DNA of 30,104 bases. Origin: an uncultured Prevotella sp. (lineage in GTDB: Bacteria; Bacteroidota; Bacteroidia; Bacteroidales; Bacteroidaceae). Every line of letters starts with the position of its first letter. Within the stretch, counting starts at the first letter, position 1. Of this stretch, positions 1 through 8,615 are shown piece by piece. A model generated the notes under the pieces. The model was not told the DNA's origin. It made no database searches and saw nothing but the letters and a program-made list of their open reading frames with translations. Location: the NCBI GenBank assembly GCA_905198745.1, contig CAJKDU010000027.1, positions 1 through 30,104 on the forward strand. The letters are read 5' to 3'. The translations under genes were made by a program, and so were the position numbers.

Positions 1-284
1 TAAGAATCGGAGAAGTATCGATTATTCTGCCTGTCGTACCATTTGCGCCTTCTGACAATTAAGTCAACACCTTTGTCGCGTATCGGGAAGTCACGTATAG
101 TTACAGCTTCACAGAACCCTTTGGATTCAATCTCAGGATTCTCTTTATAATCCGCCTTAACCGATTCATCAAGATAGATGCGGATAAGGGATGACTCTTC
201 TTCTACACATACCACGTCAAAATTTGAAAGTATCTCTGATGGCAGAATCAACTGTGCCAACGCTAATAGTCCTTGATTATTCAT
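1..284 (-). CDS. Transposase N-terminal region, ISAon1-like (partial, 3' end off window)
   Basis: The minus-strand frame opens with ATG at 284 (MNNQGLLALAQLILPSEI) and stays open to the window edge, giving 94 residues. Visible blocks are LIRIYLDE, the conserved-looking ESKGF, the segment VTIRDFPIRDKGVDLIVRRR and a following tryptophan (KWYD). This matches my memory of the short N-terminal ORF of ISAon1-type transposases of Bacteroidetes, where a separate or fused downstream ORF carries the catalytic domain. The catalytic part is not in view, so activity cannot be judged. The start is supported by a promoter directly upstream. A generic ISL3-type zinc-binding transposase is the main alternative. 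Confidence 0.7.
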   Translation of the reverse strand, partial: MNNQGLLALAQLILPSEILSNFDVVCVEEESSLIRIYLDESVKADYKENPEIESKGFCEAVTIRDFPIRDKGVDLIVRRRKWYDRQNNRYFSDS

Positions 285-288
285 AAGG

Positions 289-319
289 CAAAGGTACAAA
301 TTTTCTATAGAATCAGAAA
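289..319 (-). promoter_or_regulatory. Promoter of the IS transposase, Bacteroidetes type
   Basis: On the minus strand the -7 element TACCTTTG (289-296) matches TAnnTTTG exactly. A -33 element TTTC (316-319) has one mismatch to TTTG, and the spacing is 19 nt. The ATG at 284 begins only four bases after the -7 box, so the transcript may start at or next to the start codon. Confidence 0.6.
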
Positions 320-347
320 ACTCCCCCCATGTTTATCTGGTGAGCCC

Positions 348-2207
348 ATATATGACTTGTTGTGCCAACTGGAAGACAGACCATTCAACATCAATACTGC
401 TACACGCGAGCAGTTGCAGCAACTTCCTTTCTTGTCAGACCAGCAGATAGAAGACATTAGCTACTATCTTTACATCCATGGTCCCATGGTGACCAAGGCT
501 GAACTGATGGTCATACGTTCTTTGGATTATTACAGGCGCAAACTTTTGGAGTGCTTTGTCTACGTAGCAGAACCGGATAAAGACGATACTCCGCCTGTAA
601 AGAATATCTTGAAATACGGCAAACACCAGTGGGTGGGCATGGTGAAAGTTCCATTTTATGAGCGGAAAGGTGACAAAAGCGGTTATTATGGTTATCCTTA
701 CAAACATTACCTGAAATACGATTTCCACTATGGAGACTATGTGAAGGCTGGCTTTGTGGCATCACAGGATGCAGGAGAGCCCTTTTTCGCTGATAAGAAC
801 AACTGGGGCTACGATTATTATTCCTATTATTTCCTGTTGCGTAATTGGGGACGTATGAAAGCTTTTGCATTAGGCAAATACCGTATATCTTGGGGGTTAG
901 GACTTGTCATCAACAACGACTTCAATCTCGGTAAACTCATTTCACTCTCAACCCTTGGCCGGGTATCGCCAGGAATCAAAGCACATTCCTCGTTGTCCGA
1001 TTACAACAATATGCAAGGCATAGCTACTACAGTAGCACTCGGCAAGCACCTTGACTTATCCGCCTTTTTCTCCTATCGGTCTATTGATGCCACGCTCAAC
1101 AAGGAAGACCTATCGATTGCCACGATACTGAAGACGGGGTATCACCGTACAAAAAGCGAACTTCAGCGAAAAGCCAATTCTCAGCAGATGACCTCAGGTG
1201 TCCGGCTCTCTTATGCTAACGGTGGATTAAGATTGGGGGTGAACGGCTTGTATACCTGGCTCAACAGAGATCTAAAACCAAACATTCAGCAATATTACCG
1301 ACGATATTATCCACAAGGCGATCATTTTACTAATGCCAGCATCGACTATTCATACGTTCACTACAGATGGTCTGTCAAGGGAGAAACAGCCGTCAATGCC
1401 AATCTAAATAGGGCCACACTCAATATTGTTGGCTTTCAGTTGTCGTCGTCCTTAACGACCATGTTGCTTCATAGGTTTTATTCCTACAAATATTCCTCCC
1501 TCTTCGCCAGTAGTTTTTCTTCTGGGGGAAGTGTCCAAAACGAGAGTGGTGTATACTTGGGCGTCAACTATAATCCAAGCACATCCTTTTCTCTGATGGC
1601 CTATGTTGATATGGCCTATTTCCCGTGGAAGCGTTATCAGAGTTCAGCATCTTCTCACGCTTACGACAATTTGATACAACTCACTTGGCGCAAGAACAGC
1701 TGGACGGCTTCCGCCCGCTATCAGCTAAAGATGCGTGAGAAGGACAACAAAAAGAAAACGCGACTTGTCTATGATACGACTCATAGAGGTAGAGTATGGA
1801 TAAAATATGAAAACACATCCTTTTCCAACAGATTTCAACTGGACGGCGTATTATCTCGCTATAAGCAACAGAGTATGGGATGGATGCTAACCAATAACAC
1901 AAGCCTTGTATGTGGAAAGAATCTGAAAGCCGGTGTTACTATGGGGTATTTCCATACAGACGACTACAGCGCTCGTATTTATGCCTACGAACCCGGTTTG
2001 CTTTACACTCTTTCCTATGGCATGTATTATGGCAAAGGGCTGCATGGTGCCATTAACCTTCGTTGCGCCTTCGGCAAGCGAGTTTTGGTTATAGCCAAGA
2101 TGACCACAACCAAGTACTATGACCGCGACAAAATATCAAGCGGCCTTAGTGAAATAGCACGTTCTTCGATGTCGGATTTGCAGCTGCAAATGAAGTTAAC
2201 TTTATAA
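348..2207 (+). pseudogene. Helix-hairpin-helix envelope protein, 5' end removed by IS insertion
   Basis: The frame from 348 to the stop at 2207 gives 619 residues. It begins IYDLLCQLEDRPFNINTATR, a ComEA-like helix-hairpin-helix segment (FNINTATREQLQQLPFLSDQ, then a second hairpin near GPMVTKAELMVI). The rest is rich in Tyr, Ser and alternating aromatic residues, as in an outer-membrane beta-barrel. Bacteroidetes carry related proteins with a signal peptide and HHH repeats ahead of a beta-rich domain, usually called helix-hairpin-helix domain protein. No ATG lies in frame near the start: the frame runs back into the insertion sequence and opens only from a TTG inside it (273). The signal peptide and native start are therefore missing, and I call it a pseudogene. 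It is convergent with the adenine deaminase gene, 41 nt away. What the intact protein does is unknown to me. Confidence 0.75.
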
Positions 2208-2248
2208 ACATTTCCTCCTTGCCATGACTTTGCGCGTTGTTTCCCATG

Positions 2249-3931
2249 TTACCGTTGTTCAGACGTTTTCACAAAATTCCAACGGGTGAAGTCGAAAAGT
2301 CCACGATCTGTGAGTTTCAGTTCGGGAATGACAGGCAGGCACATAAAGGCCATTGTGATGAACGGAGCCTGTAGTGAGCATCCTGCTCGCCGGATTGTGT
2401 CGCGTAGCAGTGAACTGCGATAAGCTATTTCATGTCCGCTCAAGGGTGATATGAGTCCTGCTATGGGCAATGCCGTGTCGGTCATCTCACCGCTCGCCAA
2501 TGCCACCTGTCCGCCCTTCATCTCTATCACGCGGTTGACAGCTTTCACAATGTATTCGTCGCTTGAACCTATTGCCACGATATTGTGGCAGTCGTGGGCT
2601 ATTGAGGCTGCCATGGCACCATCTTTAATGCCAAAGCCCCGTATGAGTCCCGTCACAGGCCGTGCATTTGCGTCGTAACGGTTATACACCACAATCTTCT
2701 GCACTTCCCCCCAGGCATAGCGACTGTCTTTAAGTGGATTACCCGTCACCAACACTTCCTCATTCTTGGTAAGCAGGCTGCCGTCGAATGCGTGGATGAT
2801 ACGTACCGTGTCACCGCTTTGGATAGGCAGATGAATATCGTCGGCTGTGATGGGAGTGGCAAGGAATCGGTTGGGGTAATTGTCAAGGATAGCCATCTGA
2901 TTGTTAATGGACTTGGCTTGCGACTGTATGGTACTCAAGAAGGAATTGCAGTTGTACACCTCCTTACCTTTCACGACCGTGAGAAGCACACGGAAATGTG
3001 ATGATAGGTTATTCACAGCTATAAAGTTGGCAGCATCACCTTCATGGAGCAGTCCCCACGACAGATGATAGTGACGTTGTGGTGTTACGCAGACCGCTTG
3101 CAGGATGTCCCACAGATTGTAACCGTCGCCGATGGCACGTGCCACTATGCGGTTGATGTGTCCACGTATCAAGTCGTCTGGGTGACAATCGTCCGTGCAA
3201 AACATTACTTTGTCAGGATACTCCTTCAGCAGAGGGATGAGTGCCTCATAGTTTTTGGCCGCCGAACCCTCGCGTATTTGGACGATCATACCGGCTTCCA
3301 CACAGGCCCTTGCTTCCTCGAGAGTCACACACTCGTGTTCTGTGGAGATGCCTGCCGCAGCATAACGTCTGCGCTCCTCGCCCACCAAACCTGGAGCATG
3401 TCCGTCTACAGGTTTGCCATAGCGCTTGGCTGCCGCTATCTTCGCCATCACTTCCTTTTCGCCGGCAAGCACGCCGGTAAAGTTCATCATTTCTGCAAGG
3501 AACCCAATGTCGTCTCGCGCCATGAGTTCCTCTATGTCATGACTGTCGAGCGTGGCACCGCTGGTTTCTATTTCCGTGCCACACGAAGGAACACATGAGG
3601 GGGCACCGAAACAGAAATTGAACCGTATGTGCTTGCCGCTCTTAATCATGAATTCTATTCCTTCGCGTCCGAGAACGTTTCCAATCTCGTGAGGGTCTGC
3701 CACAACGCCTATAGTACCTTGCTCCACTGCTACGCGGGCAAATTCGGCCGGCACCATCATACTGCTCTCTATGTGCACATGACTGTCAATGAAACCGGGC
3801 ATCAGATAAGGCGCGTCTGCCGCTATTCCATGGCATGGGGCGATGCTACTTATCACTCCGTTTTCCACCGTCACCTCACCATCGTAAATACGGCGTGCGA
3901 CAACGTCTACTATATGTCCTTTGTATTTCAT
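2249..3931 (-). CDS. ade: Adenine deaminase
   Basis: Converts adenine to hypoxanthine and ammonia in the cytoplasm, feeding salvage of adenine into IMP and GMP. The 560-residue protein has the amidohydrolase metal site GFIDSHVHIESSM (His51, His53 from the ATG), then ADPHEIGNVLG, VDGHAPGL and FCTDDCHPDD, in the order expected for the Ade family. The length is close to family members (about 540-600). I start at ATG 3931 (MKYKGHIVDV); a TTG two codons upstream at 3937 is also open but less likely. It is the last gene of the minus-strand run and sits 21 nt after a purine permease, which supports a purine-base uptake and deamination pair. Confidence 0.93.
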   Translation of the reverse strand: MKYKGHIVDVVARRIYDGEVTVENGVISSIAPCHGIAADAPYLMPGFIDSHVHIESSMMVPAEFARVAVEQGTIGVVADPHEIGNVLGREGIEFMIKSGKHIRFNFCFGAPSCVPSCGTEIETSGATLDSHDIEELMARDDIGFLAEMMNFTGVLAGEKEVMAKIAAAKRYGKPVDGHAPGLVGEERRRYAAAGISTEHECVTLEEARACVEAGMIVQIREGSAAKNYEALIPLLKEYPDKVMFCTDDCHPDDLIRGHINRIVARAIGDGYNLWDILQAVCVTPQRHYHLSWGLLHEGDAANFIAVNNLSSHFRVLLTVVKGKEVYNCNSFLSTIQSQAKSINNQMAILDNYPNRFLATPITADDIHLPIQSGDTVRIIHAFDGSLLTKNEEVLVTGNPLKDSRYAWGEVQKIVVYNRYDANARPVTGLIRGFGIKDGAMAASIAHDCHNIVAIGSSDEYIVKAVNRVIEMKGGQVALASGEMTDTALPIAGLISPLSGHEIAYRSSLLRDTIRRAGCSLQAPFITMAFMCLPVIPELKLTDRGLFDFTRWNFVKTSEQR

Positions 3932-3952
3932 TGACAAATTATTTTTAGTGAG

Positions 3953-5251
3953 TTAAAGGAATATGTATTTCAGCACAAAGAGCACGGCAAGAATCAGCGT
4001 GCTGGCTTTCATGCTCTTGACTTGACCGCTCAACAGGTGAAGCACCACCCAACAGATAAGCCCCATCAGGATGCCATTGGAGATGCTGTAGGTCATAGGC
4101 ATGAGCACGATGCAGAGGAAGCAAGGAATGGCCGTCAGGAAATCTTGGAAGTCTATATCCTTGATGTCACCCATCATCATCACGCCTACCAGAATCATGG
4201 CTGGTGCCGTGGCTTGTGAGGGGATGGCAAGAAAAAGGGGAGAGAAGAACATGGCCAGCACAAAGCATGCTGCCACCACGATGGCCGTCAGGCCACTGCG
4301 TCCTCCGGCGTTCACTCCCGCAGCACTTTCCACGTAGGTGGAAACGGTGGACGTTCCAACCAGTGCACCAAACGTAGTGCCTATGGCATCTGCCATAAAC
4401 GCCTTGTTGAGTCCGTGCATATAGCCGTTCTTTTCCACCATACCGGCTCTTTGTCCTACGCCGATAAGCGTACCCAATGTGTCAAACATGTCCATAAACA
4501 ACAGTGTGAACACGCAAATCACCATGTCCATACTGCAGATATTGCTCCATTCCATCTTGCAAAAGATGGGTGAAAGGCTTGGCGGAGCGCTCACGAAGCC
4601 ACCGAGGTGGGTGAGTCCCATGGGGATACCGATGATAGTTGTGGCCAGAATGCCAATGAGCAGAGCACCTGTGATTCTGCGCACCAAGAGCACTGCACTG
4701 AGCAGAATGCCGAACAGGGCCAGCAGCACAGAGGGTGTATGAAGATTGCCCAAGGTTACCAATGTGGCTTCACTTCCCGTGATAATGCCCGCATTGTGCA
4801 GTCCGATGAACGTGATAAACAGTCCGATGCCCGGCGAGATGGCCTTGCGCAACTGCAGGGGCATGGCTTCCACAATCTTGTTGCGCAAACCGCTGAGCGT
4901 GAGCAGAACGAAGATGATGCCCTCAATGAATACGGCTGTAAGGGCAAACTGCCAGCTGTAGCCCATGGTGAGCACTATGGTATAGACAAAGAAAGCGTTG
5001 AGCCCCATGGCGGGAGCCAGTGCAAAAGGCAACTTGGCGTAAAGGCCCATAATCACCGTGGCCACGATAGAAGAGAGAATGGTTGCGGTAAACACGGCTC
5101 CGGCATCCATGCCCGACTGACTAAGCAGGGCTGGCTGAACAGCCAGGATATAGGCCATGGTAAGGAAAGTGGTAATACCGCCTACTATTTCTTTCTTCAG
5201 CGACATGGTGGCAGGGTCAAACCTGAACAGCGTTTGGAGTTGATTCTTCAT
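3953..5251 (-). CDS. NCS2-family purine base permease (AzgA type)
   Basis: Inner-membrane transporter of about 12-14 hydrophobic segments, 432 residues. N-terminal MKNQLQTLFRFDPATMSLKK leads into EIVGGITTFLTMAYILAVQP, and later GLNAFFVYT, SPGIGLFITFIGL and GTSTVSTYVESAAG follow. These are the signature stretches of the AzgA/GhxP subgroup of NCS2 permeases, which import adenine, guanine or hypoxanthine by proton symport. I start at ATG 5251, which overlaps the TAA of the preceding reductase (TAATG) and suggests coupled translation; an upstream ATG at 5287 would add 12 residues not typical of the family. The neighbouring adenine deaminase points to adenine and related bases as substrate, though this is inferred. 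Confidence 0.9.
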   Translation of the reverse strand: MKNQLQTLFRFDPATMSLKKEIVGGITTFLTMAYILAVQPALLSQSGMDAGAVFTATILSSIVATVIMGLYAKLPFALAPAMGLNAFFVYTIVLTMGYSWQFALTAVFIEGIIFVLLTLSGLRNKIVEAMPLQLRKAISPGIGLFITFIGLHNAGIITGSEATLVTLGNLHTPSVLLALFGILLSAVLLVRRITGALLIGILATTIIGIPMGLTHLGGFVSAPPSLSPIFCKMEWSNICSMDMVICVFTLLFMDMFDTLGTLIGVGQRAGMVEKNGYMHGLNKAFMADAIGTTFGALVGTSTVSTYVESAAGVNAGGRSGLTAIVVAACFVLAMFFSPLFLAIPSQATAPAMILVGVMMMGDIKDIDFQDFLTAIPCFLCIVLMPMTYSISNGILMGLICWVVLHLLSGQVKSMKASTLILAVLFVLKYIFL

Positions 5252-6231
5252 TACAAGTTTTCGGTAAAAGGTACAGCATCTATGCATTTAATGTTCTTAG
5301 CCAACTGTTCCGCACTGCTGGCTCCTACCAGTACGGAGGTGACACCCTGCTGGTGCAGAATCCATGCCAGCGCCATCTCAGCCAGCGTCTCGCCTCGGCT
5401 TTCAGCCACAGTGTTCATGTGGCGCAGCTTGTCGAGCAGTTCCGGTGTGAGTATGTCGGGTTTCAGGAAGTGTGCTCTCTTCATGCGCGAGTCTTCGGGA
5501 ATACCGTGCAAATAGCGGTCGGTGAGCAGTCCTTGTGCCAGGGGCGAGAAGGAGATGAAGCCAATGCCGTGACTATGGCAATAGTCGAGTACGCCCTCTT
5601 CCTGTGGAGTACGGTCGAGCAGGTTGAGCCTTCCCTGATAGATGAGCAGCGGCACGTCGTGGGCTTTCAGGTAAGCGTCTGCCACCTTCAGCGCTTCGAG
5701 CGGCCAACGACTGATTCCCACATAGAGAGCCTTGCCTTGGCGCACCATGTCGACCATGGCTTGAAGGGTTTCTTCAAGCGGTGTGTTGGGGTCGTAGCGA
5801 TGGCTATAGAACAGGTCTACATAGTCCAGGTGCATGCGCTTGAGACTCTGGTCAAGACTGGCCATGAGATATTTGCGCGAACCCCAATTGCCATAGGGGC
5901 CTTCCCACATGTCGTAACCTGCCTTGGTAGCAATGAAAAGTTCATCGCGGTAGGGACGGAAACTGTCGTCCATCAACTTGCCCATGGTTTCTTCTGCCGA
6001 ACCATATACCGGTCCGTAGTTGTTGGCCAGGTCGAAATGAGTGATGCCGTGGTCGAAGGCATGATGAGTGATTTGGCGGGCACGCTCGTAAGAGTCTACA
6101 CTGCCGAAGTTGTGCCAGAAGCCGAGACTTATTTTCGGAAGCAACACGCCTGAACGTCCGCAACGGCTATACATCTGCTCGCTCCTGCCATAACGGTCGG
6201 CTGCCGCCTGGTAATGTTGTTTAAGTTCCAT
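5251..6231 (-). CDS. Aldo/keto reductase, L-glyceraldehyde 3-phosphate reductase (YghZ) type
   Basis: NADPH-dependent cytoplasmic reductase of 326 residues with the AKR fold. The catalytic tetrad is visible: Asp67 (FDLANNYG), Tyr72, Lys103 (ATKAGYDMW) and His144 (FYSHRYD). The segment WEGPYGNWGSRKYLMASLDQ is typical of the YghZ/Gpr subgroup, which reduces L-glyceraldehyde 3-phosphate and methylglyoxal in E. coli. The start MELKQHYQAAADRYG also fits that subgroup (MxYxxxxxRY). It begins 3 nt after ispG and its stop overlaps the permease start. Both triose chemistry and isoprenoid synthesis use glyceraldehyde 3-phosphate, so a link with ispG is conceivable, but the pairing may be chance. Confidence 0.88.
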   Translation of the reverse strand: MELKQHYQAAADRYGRSEQMYSRCGRSGVLLPKISLGFWHNFGSVDSYERARQITHHAFDHGITHFDLANNYGPVYGSAEETMGKLMDDSFRPYRDELFIATKAGYDMWEGPYGNWGSRKYLMASLDQSLKRMHLDYVDLFYSHRYDPNTPLEETLQAMVDMVRQGKALYVGISRWPLEALKVADAYLKAHDVPLLIYQGRLNLLDRTPQEEGVLDYCHSHGIGFISFSPLAQGLLTDRYLHGIPEDSRMKRAHFLKPDILTPELLDKLRHMNTVAESRGETLAEMALAWILHQQGVTSVLVGASSAEQLAKNIKCIDAVPFTENL

Positions 6232-6234
6232 AGT

Positions 6235-8085
6235 CTACTTGTCTTTATCTTGATCGGAATGAATGAGCTGCAGCAGTTTCTCCACCGCCTCTTCTTCAGG
6301 AATGTTCTTTTCCACACACACCTTTTTCCGATAGAGTGAAATCTTGTGGGGTCCGGCTCCAACATAGCCATAGTCGGCATCCGCCATTTCGCCTGGGCCA
6401 TTGACTATGCAGCCCATAATGCCTATCTTGAGTCCCTTCATGTCGGCAGTGGCTGCCTTGATGCGGGCAATGGTGGTGCGGAGGTCGTAGAGTGTGCGGC
6501 CGCAGCCAGGACAACTGATATATTCTGTCTTGGATGTGCGCAGTCTGCCTGCCTGCAGTATGCCGAAAGCCGTGTCTTCAACCACTTCGGGAGCTATGTC
6601 GCCGTCGTTCATCAGCCACAGGCCGTCGGTAAGCCCGTCTATCATCAGTGCCCCCATATCGGCAGCAGCCTCCAGTTGGAAGTCGCCTTTCTCGTTGGCA
6701 CTGTGATGATACATCTCGCAGAACACCACGGGATTGAACAGACCGCGGCACATCATCTCGTGCACCAGTGCGCGCTGGTCGCCCAGACGGTTCTGGTGAG
6801 TGGTCATGCACACCACTACTACCTCCGGATGGTTGCGCAGGCAGGCCTGATACTCCTCGGCTGAAACTCCAAACTGGAGCACCAGGAACTTGAGTGGAGC
6901 CTTGCAGGCGCTGACGAACGGCATGGCTGTAAGTGGATAGATGGGATAGATGGAAAGTTCGGGATGTGCCGACACGGCATCCTGATAGGCGTTGAAGTCT
7001 ATGATGTATTTCTGTTCTTTCCTCGTGTTTTCTGGCAAGTGGCTTCCCACATACACGTAGTCGGCCTTGAAAGCATGGTCTGTGGGCTTGTAGCTGCTCA
7101 CCACAATGGGCACATTGGTGCCGCCAATGCCACAGACGGCCCGCGTGTTGCGGCGTTCGGGACGCAGCCAGTCAAACTTGCCGTAGGCCTCGCCCGGCAC
7201 CATCATGTGGCCTGCATGTGCCCCGATATAGTCTACCAGGTGACGGGCCACTGGTATTTCGGCTTCGGGCTCTTCACTGAGCGACACGCGCACGGTGTCG
7301 CCAATGCCGTCGGCCAGCAGGGCACCAATGCCCACGGCACTCTTGATGCGACCGTCTTCGCCCTCTCCAGCCTCGGTCACGCCGAGATGAAGCGGATAGT
7401 GCATGTCTTCCTTTTCCATCTCGCTCACCAGAAGGCGCACGGAGCGTACCATGACAACCGTGTTTGAAGCCTTGATGGAGATGACCACATTGTCGAATTG
7501 TTCCCGCTTGAAAATGCGGAGAAACTCCATGCAGCTCTCCACGATGCCTTCGGGCGTGTCTCCATAGCGGCTCATGATGCGGTCGGAGAGCGAGCCGTGG
7601 TTCACGCCGATGCGCACGGCCGTGTGGTTTTCCTTGCAGATGTTGATAAACGGAACGAGCCGGTCTTCTATCTTCTTGATTTCTTCGGCATACTCCTGGT
7701 CGGTGTATTCCAGTTTCTTGAACGTGCGTGCAGGATCCACATAATTGCCGGGATTGATGCGCACCTTCTCGGCATAGAGGGCCGCAACGTCGGCCACATG
7801 CGGATTGAAGTGCACGTCGGCCACAAGGGGAGTGTCGTAGCCGTCGGCACGGAGAGCCGCATTGATGTTCTGGAGGTTTTCTGCCTCACGCACTCCTTGG
7901 GTAGTCAGGCGCACCAGTTCGCCTCCGGCATCAATGATGCGCTTGGCTTGAGCCACGCTTCCCTCGGTGTCGGTGGTCTTTGTAGTGGTCATCGACTGGA
8001 TGCGCACGGGGTTGTCGCCACCCATTTGGATGGCCCCCACTTGCACCACACTCGACTGCCGCCGCTGGTAATTGAACAGGTCCAT
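6235..8085 (-). CDS. ispG: 4-hydroxy-3-methylbut-2-enyl diphosphate synthase IspG, long Bacteroidetes form
   Basis: Catalyses the [4Fe-4S]-dependent conversion of methylerythritol cyclodiphosphate to HMBPP in the MEP isoprenoid pathway. The 616-residue protein opens with VQVGAIQMGGDNPVRIQSMT and LVRLTTQGVREAENL (TIM barrel). Its C-terminal cluster domain has Cys525 and Cys528 (SCPGCGRTLYD), Cys559 (MGCIVNGPGEM) and the catalytic-type Glu566, with spacing like the E. coli enzyme. E. coli IspG is about 370 residues; the extra 240 or so (roughly 260-500) correspond to the inserted domain known in plants, Chlamydia and Bacteroidetes. It lies 3 nt from purE and 3 nt from the reductase, within the rpoN transcript. 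Confidence 0.95.
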   Translation of the reverse strand: MDLFNYQRRQSSVVQVGAIQMGGDNPVRIQSMTTTKTTDTEGSVAQAKRIIDAGGELVRLTTQGVREAENLQNINAALRADGYDTPLVADVHFNPHVADVAALYAEKVRINPGNYVDPARTFKKLEYTDQEYAEEIKKIEDRLVPFINICKENHTAVRIGVNHGSLSDRIMSRYGDTPEGIVESCMEFLRIFKREQFDNVVISIKASNTVVMVRSVRLLVSEMEKEDMHYPLHLGVTEAGEGEDGRIKSAVGIGALLADGIGDTVRVSLSEEPEAEIPVARHLVDYIGAHAGHMMVPGEAYGKFDWLRPERRNTRAVCGIGGTNVPIVVSSYKPTDHAFKADYVYVGSHLPENTRKEQKYIIDFNAYQDAVSAHPELSIYPIYPLTAMPFVSACKAPLKFLVLQFGVSAEEYQACLRNHPEVVVVCMTTHQNRLGDQRALVHEMMCRGLFNPVVFCEMYHHSANEKGDFQLEAAADMGALMIDGLTDGLWLMNDGDIAPEVVEDTAFGILQAGRLRTSKTEYISCPGCGRTLYDLRTTIARIKAATADMKGLKIGIMGCIVNGPGEMADADYGYVGAGPHKISLYRKKVCVEKNIPEEEAVEKLLQLIHSDQDKDK

Positions 8086-8088
8086 GAC

Positions 8089-8595
8089 TTAGTTGGTCTT
8101 GAAATCATACTTCACCTCGGCAAGATCGGCATTGGCCTTCTCTATCTTCTTGCCCAGTCCGGCCTTGTATTCCTCCATCTTGCGGTCTATGTCGTCATCG
8201 GCAAGAGCCATCATCTCGGCAGCCAGGATGGCCGCGTTCATGGCTCCGTTGACACCCACTGTAGCCACAGGTATGCCTGGAGGCATCTGGATGATGCTGA
8301 GCATGGCGTCGAGACCGTCGAGCATGCCTTTGATGGGCACACCGATAACGGGCAGGGTTGTGGATGCCGCAATCACTCCAGGCAATGCGGCAGCCATGCC
8401 GGCACCGGCAATGATGACACGTATGCCGCGAGCCTTTGCACCTTTGGCAAACTGTTCCACAGCATCGGGTGTGCGATGTGCGGAGAGTGCATTCACTTCA
8501 AACGGTATCTGCATGTCGTTGAGAAACTTGCAGGCCTTTTCCATTACGGGCAGGTCACTGGTGGAGCCCATGATGATACTTACTAATGGTTTCAT
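8089..8595 (-). CDS. purE: N5-carboxyaminoimidazole ribonucleotide mutase PurE
   Basis: Class I PurE, 168 residues, which moves the carboxyl group of N5-CAIR to C4 to give CAIR in de novo purine synthesis. Visible are VSIIMGSTSDLPVM (substrate phosphate loop), ALSAHRTPD (the catalytic His loop), IAGAGMAAALPGVIA and GVPIKGMLDGLDAMLSIIQM, all hallmark stretches. The start at ATG 8595 (MKPLVSIIMGS) fits the normal PurE N-terminus; the frame stays open upstream inside the preceding gene, but that part is not PurE. A purK partner is not in view. The gene is followed 3 nt later by ispG. Its presence with a purine permease and deaminase in one run gives the operon a purine theme. Confidence 0.96.
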   Translation of the reverse strand: MKPLVSIIMGSTSDLPVMEKACKFLNDMQIPFEVNALSAHRTPDAVEQFAKGAKARGIRVIIAGAGMAAALPGVIAASTTLPVIGVPIKGMLDGLDAMLSIIQMPPGIPVATVGVNGAMNAAILAAEMMALADDDIDRKMEEYKAGLGKKIEKANADLAEVKYDFKTN

Positions 8596-8615
8596 GTCTA
8601 TGTATGTTTTTGTTT

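Larger units (their letters stand above)
1..347 (-). mobile_element. End of an insertion sequence (ISAon1/ISL3-like), cut by window edge
   Basis: The first 284 bases encode the N-terminal part of a transposase on the minus strand. The adjoining non-coding bases run up to a likely terminal sequence reading GGGCTCACCAGATAAACATG inward from about 347. Immediately after that point the plus-strand frame becomes a recognisable protein (IYDLLCQLED at 348 onward), so the element most likely ends at 347 or within a few bases. The other end lies outside the window, so inverted repeats and target duplication cannot be confirmed. Family placement rests on the look of the transposase N-terminus; the exact boundary is inference. 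Confidence 0.7.

Noticed and set aside
4607..5515. Plus-strand open frame of 302 residues opposite the permease and reductase
   Set aside because: The opposite strand encodes two clear conserved families. The plus-strand product is His/Gln-rich with no domain, typical of an antisense shadow.
7498..8586. Plus-strand open frame of 362 residues opposite ispG and purE
   Set aside because: It is the antisense of two strongly conserved genes and has a His-rich product without recognisable motifs.
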